Shown here piece after piece: positions 1-5,586 of a DNA stretch of 5,586 nucleotides (position 1 is the first letter of the stretch; each line of letters starts with the position of its first letter). This DNA comes from an uncultured Microbacterium sp. GTDB taxonomy: Bacteria; Actinomycetota; Actinomycetes; Actinomycetales; Microbacteriaceae. The notes under the pieces were generated by a model. That model saw only the letters and a program-made list of their open reading frames with translations. It ran no database searches and was not told the origin of the DNA. The DNA lies in assembly GCA_937926065.1 (NCBI GenBank), contig CALANM010000176.1, positions 1-5,586 on the forward strand, given 5' to 3'. The position numbers and the translations under genes were made by a program.

Positions 1-186
1 CATGAGGTCGGGGCTGAGCTCGTTCACCTGCTTGAGCGCTTGCCCGATGCCGGCAACGTTGCCGTGACCGAAGATGCCGAACATGCCCGGCACGGTCCGC
101 TCACGGATGTCACCGTCGACCGTCCACTGATGAGCCAGAAACTCCACGAGCGCCTGGCTGACCGTCATCGTCTTCGTCGCTGCCAT
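1..186 (-). CDS. iolD: IolD, 3D-(3,5/4)-trihydroxycyclohexane-1,2-dione hydrolase, N-terminal part
   Basis: Only the first 62 codons are present; the gene continues past the left edge. The visible protein begins MAATKTMTVSQALVEF and carries the stretch PGMFGIFGHGNVAGIGQAL at residues 33-51. This closely resembles the start of known IolD proteins (as remembered, the Bacillus form has GIFTIFGHGNVLGIGQAL). IolD is a thiamine-diphosphate enzyme of the acetolactate-synthase fold; it hydrolyses the ring of trihydroxycyclohexane-dione to 5-deoxy-glucuronate in the cytoplasm, the step before IolB. The ATG shares its A with the TGA stop of iolB (TGATG at 188-184), so translation is probably coupled. 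A purine-rich GGAAGG, nine bases upstream and inside the iolB end, can serve as ribosome binding site. The cofactor-binding and catalytic regions lie outside the window and cannot be checked. Confidence 0.93.
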   Translation of the reverse strand, partial: MAATKTMTVSQALVEFLAHQWTVDGDIRERTVPGMFGIFGHGNVAGIGQALKQVNELSPDLM

Positions 187-1106
187 CAGAGCCGGCCTTC
201 CTTGTCGTTCAGATACGGCAGTCGTTCGTCGAACTCCTGCTCGGTCCAGGTGTCGCGCACCCACGCGTGCGCCGGGTCGTCGCTGATGAGCCACTCGCGC
301 TCAGGGTCGGGACCGGCCATCACGTTGAGGTAGTAAAGGTCGTATCCGGGGGCTGCGACAGCGGGGCCGTGATACCCATATGGGACGAGAGCGATGTCAC
401 CTGTGCGCACCATCGCGTTGATGTCGATCTCACCAGCGGGTGAAGAGTATGTGGAGAACATCCCGAACGCCCCCGGGGCCCTTTGCCCGTCTGCTCCCCC
501 ACGGACCGGTGCCGCTTCGAAATCGTAGATCTCTTCCAGGCGCGACTCGTGCCCCGGTATGTGCTCGTCGTGCTTGTGCGGCGGATAGGAAGACCAGTTC
601 TCCGCGGGCGTGATGACCTCGCAGACGATGAGCTTCGCGGCGTCGAGCGCCTGGGGTGTGCCGAAGTTGTGCACCTGCCTGCTGGAAGCACCCGCCCCGC
701 GAAGTTCCACGGGCGTCTCTGCCGCCGGGATGTGCCTGCTGGGCTTGACGACGCTGGTCGGCGCTGTCGCGACGGCGATGCGGCCCGCCCCCGTGACCAC
801 GGCCGTAGCTCCGGTCGAGAGGTAAAGGATGTCTGTCGGCCCGTCGAAGACCGAGCGCCGTCCCGCGAGGCGCACCGTGCGCGTCTCCGGCCCGTGGAGA
901 TAGGACACGGTGAACGATCCAGCGAGCGGCACAAAGATGCGCTCGACGTTGGTCTCACGCAGGGCGAGGGAGTCGCTCGGCCGCAGTTCAGCGACCCGAA
1001 TGCCCGTGTGTTCCCAGCCTTCGGTGCTCTCGTCGACGACGCTCTCCCAGCCGTCGCGCGTAAGTGCACCGCGACGGTGGAACCAGCGGGAATCATGGGT
1101 GCTCAT
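186..1106 (-). CDS. iolB: IolB, 5-deoxy-glucuronate isomerase
   Basis: Predicted 306-residue cytoplasmic enzyme that isomerises 5-deoxy-glucuronate to 2-deoxy-5-keto-gluconate (DKG), the substrate of IolC. It has the double-cupin layout of the KduI/IolB family. The metal-site region is clear: PPHKHDEH at residues 175-182 (His177, His179), the LEEIY motif at 190-194 (Glu191 or Glu192), and His246 in PYGYHGP, matching the expected His-His-Glu-His set. It is somewhat longer than Bacillus IolB (about 270 residues). I chose the ATG at 1106 because a GAGG lies five bases upstream and the protein then begins MSTHDSRWFHRRGAL. The frame stays open to a GTG at 1157, but that would add 17 uncharacteristic residues and start inside a strong hairpin. 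It follows iolA by 74 bp and overlaps iolD by one base. Function is assigned from family motifs plus gene context. Confidence 0.95.
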   Translation of the reverse strand: MSTHDSRWFHRRGALTRDGWESVVDESTEGWEHTGIRVAELRPSDSLALRETNVERIFVPLAGSFTVSYLHGPETRTVRLAGRRSVFDGPTDILYLSTGATAVVTGAGRIAVATAPTSVVKPSRHIPAAETPVELRGAGASSRQVHNFGTPQALDAAKLIVCEVITPAENWSSYPPHKHDEHIPGHESRLEEIYDFEAAPVRGGADGQRAPGAFGMFSTYSSPAGEIDINAMVRTGDIALVPYGYHGPAVAAPGYDLYYLNVMAGPDPEREWLISDDPAHAWVRDTWTEQEFDERLPYLNDKEGRL

Positions 1107-1110
1107 GGAA

Positions 1111-1116
1111 ACCTCG
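1111..1116 (-). promoter_or_regulatory. iolB ribosome binding site (decides the start)
   Basis: On the minus strand the sequence reads CGAGGT, followed by TTCC and the ATG at 1106. The GAGG core is five bases from the start codon, a workable Shine-Dalgarno spacing, and it supports the shorter 306-residue IolB rather than the 323-residue reading from 1157. Confidence 0.6.
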
Positions 1117-1125
1117 GGGGAAGAG

Positions 1126-1159
1126 GGGTGCCGCGGCCAGATCGGAAGCCGCGGCACCC
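1126..1159 (-). repeat. Intercistronic hairpin between iolA and iolB
   Basis: A perfect 12-bp inverted repeat: GGGTGCCGCGGC at 1126-1137 and its reverse complement GCCGCGGCACCC at 1148-1159, separated by a 10-base loop. Eleven of the twelve pairs are G-C, so the transcript should fold into a very stable stem. It begins 21 bases after the iolA stop codon and ends ten bases before the iolB Shine-Dalgarno. On the minus strand it is followed by CCTCTTCCCCC, not by a run of T, so it is not a standard intrinsic terminator. Plausible roles are partial attenuation, a block to 3'-to-5' exonucleases that stabilises the upstream message, or an RNA processing site. The structure is seen directly; the role is inference. 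Confidence 0.75.
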
Positions 1160-1180
1160 AGTCTTGCGGGTGGGACCGTA

Positions 1181-2731
1181 TCAGTTGTTCTGCGGGAAAC
1201 CCAGGTTGATGCCCCCATGCGTGGCCGGGTCGAGCCAGCGGCTCGTGATCGCCTTCTCACGCGTGAAGAAGTCGAACCCGTGAACGCCGTAGGCCTTGGC
1301 ATCACCGAACAGAGACTGCTTCCAGCCGCCGAATGAGTGGTACGCGACCGGAACCGGGATCGGCACATTGATGCCGATCATCCCCACCTGGACTTCGTTC
1401 TGGAATCGACGCGCCGCTCCCCCATCGTTGGTGAAGATCGCGGTACCATTGCCGAACTGGCCCGAGTTGATGAGGTCCACGCCTTCGTCGTATGACCCGA
1501 CTCGGACGATGGAGAGCACGGGGCCGAAAATCTCCTCCGTGTATGCCCGCGATGACGTCGGGATGTCGTCGATGAGGGTCGGCCCGAAGAAGAATCCGTC
1601 TTCATGTCCATCGACAGTGAACCCTCGGCCGTCGACGACGATCTTCGCGCCGTCGGCCTCAGCGATGTCGACGTAGCTCGACACCTTGTCGCGGTGGACG
1701 TCAGTGATGAGCGGGCCCATGTCGGGCTCGACGCCGTCGACACCCGCGCCATTGCCAATGCGCAGCTTTCCGATCCGCTCAGTGATCTTCTCGATGAGTT
1801 CATCAGCGACGGGCTCCACCGCGAGCACGACCGAGATGGCCATGCAGCGTTCACCCGCTGCACCGTAGCCGGCGTTGATCGCCTGGTCGGCGACGAGGTC
1901 GAGATCGGCGTCAGGCAGGACGAGCATGTGGTTCTTCGCGCCACCCAGCGCCTGCACGCGCTTGCCGTGCTTCGAGGCGGTCTCGTAGATGTACTGGGCG
2001 ATAGGCGTGGAGCCGACGAACGAGATGGACTGGACGTCGGGGCTCGTGAGCAGGCCGTCGACGGCCAGCTTGTCACCCTGGAGCACGGTGAAGACGCCGT
2101 CGGGAAGCCCCGCTTCCTGCCACAGCTGAGCGAGCCACAGCGCAGCGGAGGGGTCCTTCTCGCTGGGCTTGAGGATGACCGAGTTCCCCGCTGCGATCGC
2201 GATGGGGAAGAACCACATCGGCACCATCGCGGGGAAGTTGAAGGGTGAGATGATGCCCACCACGCCGAGCGACTGCTTAAGCGAATACACGTCGATGCCG
2301 GTGGAGGCGTTCTCGTTGAACGCACCCTTGAGGAGGTGGGGGAAACCGGTCGCGAGCTCGACGACTTCCTGGCCGCGCAGGATCTCTCCCATCGCGTCGG
2401 AGATGACCTTGCCATGCTCGGACGTGATGATCTTTGCCAGTTCACCCTTGCGTGCGTTGAGAAGCTCACGGAAGGCGAAAAGCACGTTCTGTCGTTTCGC
2501 GATCGAGTAGGCGCTCCACACCGCGTGCCCGCGGACTGCGGACGCGATGGCCTCGTCGATCTCGGCCTGCGAGGCGAGGGCGACCTCGGCCTGCACCTCG
2601 CCCGTGGCGGGGTTGAACACCGGCGCCGTACGACCGGATGTCGACGGTCGCTCTGCTCCGTCGATCCAGTGCGAGATGACGCGCGTCGCGGTCTGGTCGG
2701 ACGCCTGAGCGGCGGCGGTCTGGATGCTCAT
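1181..2731 (-). CDS. iolA: IolA/MmsA, CoA-acylating (methyl)malonate-semialdehyde dehydrogenase
   Basis: 516-residue aldehyde dehydrogenase that converts malonate semialdehyde, NAD+ and CoA to acetyl-CoA, CO2 and NADH, the last step of inositol breakdown; the family also accepts methylmalonate semialdehyde from valine. Visible signatures are SPFNFP at 162-167 with the oxyanion Asn165, KPSEKDP in the NAD-binding part, GAAGERCMA with catalytic Cys296 preceded by Arg295, EEIFGP with Glu400, and FGGWKQSLFGD near the C-terminus. The segment GGAKNH (263-268) replaces the usual ALDH ELGGK, so the general-base Glu is replaced, as is characteristic of this CoA-dependent branch. Arg119 and Arg295 fit the positions of the two arginines known to matter in the Bacillus enzyme. 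AAAGGAA lies just upstream of the ATG at 2731. The gene follows the aldolase by 25 bp. Length is slightly above the usual 480-510. The context favours the inositol role over valine breakdown. Confidence 0.96.
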   Translation of the reverse strand: MSIQTAAAQASDQTATRVISHWIDGAERPSTSGRTAPVFNPATGEVQAEVALASQAEIDEAIASAVRGHAVWSAYSIAKRQNVLFAFRELLNARKGELAKIITSEHGKVISDAMGEILRGQEVVELATGFPHLLKGAFNENASTGIDVYSLKQSLGVVGIISPFNFPAMVPMWFFPIAIAAGNSVILKPSEKDPSAALWLAQLWQEAGLPDGVFTVLQGDKLAVDGLLTSPDVQSISFVGSTPIAQYIYETASKHGKRVQALGGAKNHMLVLPDADLDLVADQAINAGYGAAGERCMAISVVLAVEPVADELIEKITERIGKLRIGNGAGVDGVEPDMGPLITDVHRDKVSSYVDIAEADGAKIVVDGRGFTVDGHEDGFFFGPTLIDDIPTSSRAYTEEIFGPVLSIVRVGSYDEGVDLINSGQFGNGTAIFTNDGGAARRFQNEVQVGMIGINVPIPVPVAYHSFGGWKQSLFGDAKAYGVHGFDFFTREKAITSRWLDPATHGGINLGFPQNN

Positions 2732-2756
2732 GAGATTCCTTTGGATGGGGTTGGGG

Positions 2757-3662
2757 CTAAAGGCCTGTGTGGACGAGGCCGGCTGCGGTATCGACCGCGG
2801 ATGCCACGTCGCCGTCGGGCGGGTAGAGGAGGGTGCGGCCGACGACGAGGCCGTGCACGCCGGGGAGCCCTAGGGCTGATTCCCACGACGCGAACGTCTC
2901 ATCGGGGTCAGCACCAGAGTCGCCACCGAGAAGAAGTGTCGGCAGCGTAGCCGCCTCCATCACTCGTTCCATGTCGGCGACGACCGGGAGCTTGAGCCAG
3001 GAATATGCCGAGCTGGCGCCGAGTCCGGAGGCGATGGCGACCGAAGTGATCACCGCGTCGGTACTGAGGTCGTTCACAACTCGACCATCGGACCAGGTGC
3101 TCATGAACGGCTCGAGCATGATCGGGAGTCGGGCCTCGGCTGCTGCCGTGACAGCGTGGGCGGCCGCCTCGAGTGTGTGCGCCGTGCCTGGGTCAGCGAG
3201 ATTGATCCGCACCAGCAGCTTGGCTGCGTCCAGTCGCGACGTCATCATGCGAGGTACGTCGTGGCCGGTGAAGCGGTCGTCCATCTCGAACACCGCTCCG
3301 CGCAGGCCGCCCCGGTTCATGGAACCGACCGCGATCTTGCCGTCGAGCAGTCCCAGCAGAGCGAGATCATCGAGGATGTCCGGTGTGCCGAGCACGCCGT
3401 CAACGCCCGGACGCGAGAGGGCCGTGGCGAGTCGATCAAGCAGGTCGTACCGGTTTGCCATCGCCAAAGGGCTGTCGCCGACCGCAAGCGCCCCGCGGGC
3501 GGGGTGGTCCGCGGCGATGATGAAGAGCCGCTCGTCGCCTTGGACGAGGGGACGACGGGTGCGGGTTGCGAAGGCATCCGCGATGCGGTCAGGTTGCGAG
3601 AGGCGAGACCGGCGGAGCTGATCGAATGCGTCTGCCGTCACCAAAGCGCGGAGGTCAGTCAC
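2757..3662 (-). CDS. Cgl0159-family (beta/alpha)8 class I aldolase-like protein, candidate DKG-phosphate aldolase
   Basis: 301-residue protein that I recognise as the aldolase-like family regularly found between iolC and iolA in actinobacterial inositol clusters, often labelled deoxyribose-phosphate aldolase or Cgl0159 family. It has a DhnA/LacD-like barrel pattern: IIAADHPARG at 48-57 (Asp52, His53), DGKIAVGSMNRGG at 107-119, AAKLLVRIN at 146-154, LEPFMS at 183-188, SWLKLPVV at 221-228 and LLLGGDSG at 243-250. Lys224, on a late strand of the barrel, is the best candidate Schiff-base lysine; Lys148 is an alternative. By position and pathway logic it should split 2-deoxy-5-keto-gluconate 6-phosphate to dihydroxyacetone phosphate and malonate semialdehyde, replacing the class II enzyme IolJ. 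That function is inferred. The start is GTG at 3662, with GGAG six bases upstream; the gene overlaps the end of iolC by 8 bp (GTGACTGA), implying translational coupling. Confidence 0.9.
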   Translation of the reverse strand: MTDLRALVTADAFDQLRRSRLSQPDRIADAFATRTRRPLVQGDERLFIIAADHPARGALAVGDSPLAMANRYDLLDRLATALSRPGVDGVLGTPDILDDLALLGLLDGKIAVGSMNRGGLRGAVFEMDDRFTGHDVPRMMTSRLDAAKLLVRINLADPGTAHTLEAAAHAVTAAAEARLPIMLEPFMSTWSDGRVVNDLSTDAVITSVAIASGLGASSAYSWLKLPVVADMERVMEAATLPTLLLGGDSGADPDETFASWESALGLPGVHGLVVGRTLLYPPDGDVASAVDTAAGLVHTGL

Positions 3663-4617
3663 GGTCCGCTCCGTCCAGGATCGCCTCTACCTCGTATGTC
3701 GTGGGCATGGCGGTGGAGCACTCGCGTCGCGTCGCGACGATGGCGCCGGCGATGTTGGCGAAGCGAAGGATGCGCTCAAGCGACCACCCCTGGAGCAGGC
3801 CGTGGCACAGCGCACCGCCGAATCCGTCACCTGCGCCGAGACCGTTGACGACTTTCACCGGGTACGGCGCGACCTCAACGGTCTCGTCTGCTGTCTTGGC
3901 GAGGACTCCCTTGGGACCCTGCTTGACGATCGCCAGCTCCACGCCGCGCTCGAGGAGCGCATCGGCAGCTCGGTGTGGGTCGGTTTCACCGACGGCGATC
4001 TCGCACTCTTCACGGTTGCCGACGGCGACGGTGACGTGTTCGAGAGCCCGTGACACTTCGACGCTCGCCCGCTCTGGCGACGGCCAGAACATCGGACGGT
4101 AGTCGAGGTCGAGGATCGTCAGCGGGGAGCGGCCTCGTGCCGTCCACGCCGTGTGGTGGGTGGTGCGACTCGGCTCCTGCGACAGGCCCGTCACCGTGGA
4201 CCAGAAGATCCGCGCGTGGTGGATCGCGTCGAGATCCAGGTGCTCGTTCGTCAGCACCAGGTCGGGTGCCGTCGGGTTGCGATAGAAGTACAGAGGGAAG
4301 TCGTCGGGCGGGAAGATCTCGCAGAAGGTGACGGGGGTGTTCAGACCCGACACCGTTCCGATGAAGCGGTCATCGACGCCCAAGCGGCGCAGCTCACGAT
4401 GCGCGAACCGGCCGAACGGGTCAGCGCCCGTCGCAGTGATCACCGCGCTGCGGAGACCGTGCCGCGCCGCCGCGATCGCGACGTTGGTCGCGCTCCCCCC
4501 GAGGTACTTGCCGAACGTCTCGACGTCCTCGAGGCCGACACCGTCCTGAAGCGGGTAGATGTCGATGCCGATGCGACCGATGGTGAGCACGTCATAGCGC
4601 TTGTTCGTGCTGTTCAT
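3655..4617 (-). CDS. iolC: IolC, 5-dehydro-2-deoxygluconokinase
   Basis: 320-residue PfkB/ribokinase-family sugar kinase that phosphorylates 2-deoxy-5-keto-gluconate at C6 with ATP in the cytoplasm. Visible motifs are an N-terminal strand YDVLTIGRIGIDIYP, the first PfkB signature region KYLGGSATNVAIAAARHG (residues 37-54), LDLDYRPMFW at 169-178, typical of IolC, and the second PfkB signature VVNGLGAGDGFGGA at 256-269 with catalytic base Asp264 and the anion-hole GAGD. Length is normal for a single-domain IolC; the C-terminal DUF2090 aldolase-like domain fused to IolC in many proteobacteria is absent, and a separate aldolase gene follows immediately. The ATG at 4617 has a good ribosome binding site (GAAGGGAG, seven bases upstream). 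It is the first gene after a 60-bp gap containing a candidate promoter and operator, and it overlaps the downstream aldolase gene by 8 bp. Confidence 0.95.
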   Translation of the reverse strand: MNSTNKRYDVLTIGRIGIDIYPLQDGVGLEDVETFGKYLGGSATNVAIAAARHGLRSAVITATGADPFGRFAHRELRRLGVDDRFIGTVSGLNTPVTFCEIFPPDDFPLYFYRNPTAPDLVLTNEHLDLDAIHHARIFWSTVTGLSQEPSRTTHHTAWTARGRSPLTILDLDYRPMFWPSPERASVEVSRALEHVTVAVGNREECEIAVGETDPHRAADALLERGVELAIVKQGPKGVLAKTADETVEVAPYPVKVVNGLGAGDGFGGALCHGLLQGWSLERILRFANIAGAIVATRRECSTAMPTTYEVEAILDGADRD

Positions 4618-4650
4618 TGCCGTGCTCCCTTCCGATCCTGTTGCGAGACT

Positions 4651-4680
4651 AGCATACTTTGTCCTGACATACGCACATTA
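4651..4680 (-). promoter_or_regulatory. Candidate promoter for the iolC-aldolase-iolA-iolB-iolD unit
   Basis: On the minus strand TATGCT (4656-4651) fits the actinobacterial -10 pattern TAnnnT. A transcript starting about seven bases downstream would have a leader of roughly 25-30 bases before the iolC ATG. No good TTGACA-like -35 is present at 16-18 bp spacing (the candidates are AATGTG and TAATGT), and this region overlaps the stop codon of the upstream dehydrogenase gene. The promoter is therefore tentative; it is supported mainly by the locally AT-richer gap and the operator-like site next to it. Readthrough from the upstream gene is also possible, because I see no terminator. Confidence 0.4.
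4660..4669 (+). promoter_or_regulatory. Candidate IolR (GntR-type) operator
   Basis: TGTCCTGACA, an inverted repeat TGTC-CT-GACA, lies three bases upstream of the candidate -10 of iolC. It fits at all ten positions the motif KGWCHTRACA that I recall for the GntR-type repressor IolR of Corynebacterium glutamicum, which controls inositol genes there. Lying between the -35 and -10 regions, a bound protein would block RNA polymerase, as expected for a repressor relieved by an inositol-derived signal. The sequence match is direct; the binding protein and its ligand are inferred, and no regulator gene is in view. Confidence 0.5.
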
Positions 4681-5586
4681 TCGGGAGACGTTGTAGAAGT
4701 CGGGCTTGTCCGGCGAATCCACTTCAATTCGACCGCCCTGCTCGAGGGCGACGATGCCGGCTTCACACGCGAGGGAGACCAGGTATCCGTCCCACGCGGT
4801 CGGTCCGTCGATGAGATCTCCGCGGCGGACCGCGTCTACCCACCGCTGAATCTGAGAGTCGTAGGCGTCGGCGAACCTCGTCGCGAACGAGGTGTGGTCC
4901 TCCACACGGAAAGATCCGTCGCGCCACTGCTGGAGGCCGCGAGGTTCACCGATGCGCGCCAGGCCCTGCTCGAACACAGCCTGTGTGCCCACCTGGTACC
5001 CGAAGCCCACGCTGACGTTCATCTCCACGTCGACGAGGACACCGTTCGCCAGCTCGATGAGTACGAGAATCGGCTCGCGGAGGTGCTCAGGCGACCGAGA
5101 GTTCCGCCGCGGGTGCTTCACTTCGACGCTGCGGATCGTCGACTCAGCGAGCCACGGGGCGACATCGAACTCGTGGACGACCGAGTCGTTGATCAGCATC
5201 CGCTGCGTGTACGTGTCGGGCACCGCGGGGTTGCGATGAACGCATCGGAGCATGAGCAGCTCCCCAGCGTCGCGCGAGCTGATGAGTTCGCGCAGCTCGG
5301 CGTATTCGCGGTCGAAGCGCCGCATGAAGCCCACCTGGATGTGCGGCCGCTCCAGCTGCTGCTCCTTCTCCAGCACACGGCGTGCCGACTCAGAGTCAGG
5401 CGTCAGCGGCTTCTCACACAGGATGGGCAGGCCAGCCTCCAGCGCCGGCATGAGGACCGGCTCGTGGAACCGCCCGGGGGTGGCGATGAGCACCGCATCG
5501 ACAGCGTCGGCTTCGATCGCGTCTTCGATGCGAGGGAAGACGAGGGCACCACAGCTTTCAGCGGCGGCGGAAGCCCGATCTGCGTC
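4678..5586 (-). CDS. iolG: IolG-like inositol 2-dehydrogenase (Gfo/Idh/MocA family), N-terminus missing
   Basis: The frame is open to the right edge, so 302 residues of a longer protein are seen; about 38 residues with the GxGxxG NAD-binding loop should lie beyond it. The first methionine-type codon in view (GTG at 5493) is the valine of the internal strand AVLIATPGRFHEP, not a start. Family landmarks are the CEKPL motif with Lys at visible residue 59 and NDSVVHEFDVAPWL with Asp134 and His138. The spacing Lys +75 Asp +79 His equals that of Lys97, Asp172 and His176 in Bacillus inositol dehydrogenase, implying a total near 340 residues. The enzyme would oxidise myo-inositol with NAD+ to 2-keto-myo-inositol, the pathway entry step. 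Inositol clusters often carry several IolG paralogues with different preferences (scyllo-, chiro-inositol), so the substrate is not settled. It ends 60 bp before iolC with TAA. Confidence 0.88.
   Translation of the reverse strand, partial: DADRASAAAESCGALVFPRIEDAIEADAVDAVLIATPGRFHEPVLMPALEAGLPILCEKPLTPDSESARRVLEKEQQLERPHIQVGFMRRFDREYAELRELISSRDAGELLMLRCVHRNPAVPDTYTQRMLINDSVVHEFDVAPWLAESTIRSVEVKHPRRNSRSPEHLREPILVLIELANGVLVDVEMNVSVGFGYQVGTQAVFEQGLARIGEPRGLQQWRDGSFRVEDHTSFATRFADAYDSQIQRWVDAVRRGDLIDGPTAWDGYLVSLACEAGIVALEQGGRIEVDSPDKPDFYNVSR

Noticed and set aside
1107..1157. In-frame 17-codon upstream extension of iolB to a GTG at 1157
   Set aside because: It would start inside the 12-bp hairpin, has no good ribosome site and adds residues unlike IolB; the ATG at 1106 has a well-spaced GAGG.
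1126..1159. Rho-independent terminator after iolA
   Set aside because: The stem is strong, but the following minus-strand sequence is CCTCTTCCCCC without a T-run, and iolB and iolD downstream belong to the same pathway.
483..1283. Plus-strand open frame of 266 codons opposite iolB
   Set aside because: It is a GC-bias shadow on the opposite strand of a well-supported gene; the protein has no recognisable domain or ribosome site.
1378..2469. Long open frame of 363 codons on the minus strand within iolA
   Set aside because: Its translation is Ser/Arg-rich low-complexity sequence typical of an alternative frame of a high-GC gene; iolA in the other frame has all ALDH motifs.
2833..3621. Plus-strand open frame of 262 codons opposite the aldolase gene
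   Set aside because: Composition (Ser/Arg/Ala-rich) and full overlap with a convincing minus-strand gene mark it as a shadow.
4678..5493. A complete dehydrogenase starting at the GTG at 5493
   Set aside because: The frame stays open to the window edge, and the residues upstream (ending IEADAVDA) continue the Rossmann fold; the codon is an internal valine.
1..5586. Mobile element, CRISPR array, tRNA or rRNA, or an undescribed defence or accessory system
   Set aside because: No transposase, terminal repeats, repeat-spacer pattern or RNA gene was seen; every gene fits one catabolic pathway with uniform composition.

Overview
The window is a stretch of a myo-inositol catabolism (iol) cluster from a high-GC Gram-positive bacterium. 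All genes are on the minus strand, so transcription runs from right to left. The high GC content, strong third-position GC bias, GTG start, protein sequence style and an inositol-cluster aldolase of the actinobacterial Cgl0159 type point to Actinomycetota. Microbacteriaceae (for example Microbacterium or a relative) is my best guess, from sequence feel only.

Layout in transcription order: a Gfo/Idh/MocA dehydrogenase of inositol 2-dehydrogenase type (iolG-like, N-terminus cut by the right edge, ends at 4678); a 60-bp gap with a candidate promoter and an IolR-like operator; iolC, a PfkB-family 5-dehydro-2-deoxygluconokinase (4617-3655); a Cgl0159-family (beta/alpha)8 aldolase (3662-2757, GTG start, overlapping iolC by 8 bp); iolA/mmsA, malonate-semialdehyde dehydrogenase (2731-1181); a 74-bp gap containing a perfect 12-bp stem hairpin; iolB, 5-deoxy-glucuronate isomerase (1106-186); and the first 62 codons of iolD, the trihydroxycyclohexane-dione hydrolase (from 186 through the left edge). 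Coding density is very high and no gene-free stretch reaches 100 bp.

Together the genes encode most of the pathway. IolG oxidises myo-inositol to 2-keto-inositol. IolE (dehydratase, not in this window) makes the dione, and IolD opens the ring to 5-deoxy-glucuronate. IolB isomerises this to 2-deoxy-5-keto-gluconate, which IolC phosphorylates. An aldolase then splits the product to dihydroxyacetone phosphate and malonate semialdehyde, and IolA converts the latter to acetyl-CoA and CO2. The classical aldolase IolJ is not seen here; the Cgl0159-type protein sits where that activity would be expected, so it is the natural candidate. The transporter, iolE and the regulator must lie outside the window.

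This is a recognisable catabolic operon, not an undescribed system. The points worth following up are the aldolase's exact function, the operator-like site before iolC, and the strong hairpin between iolA and iolB.
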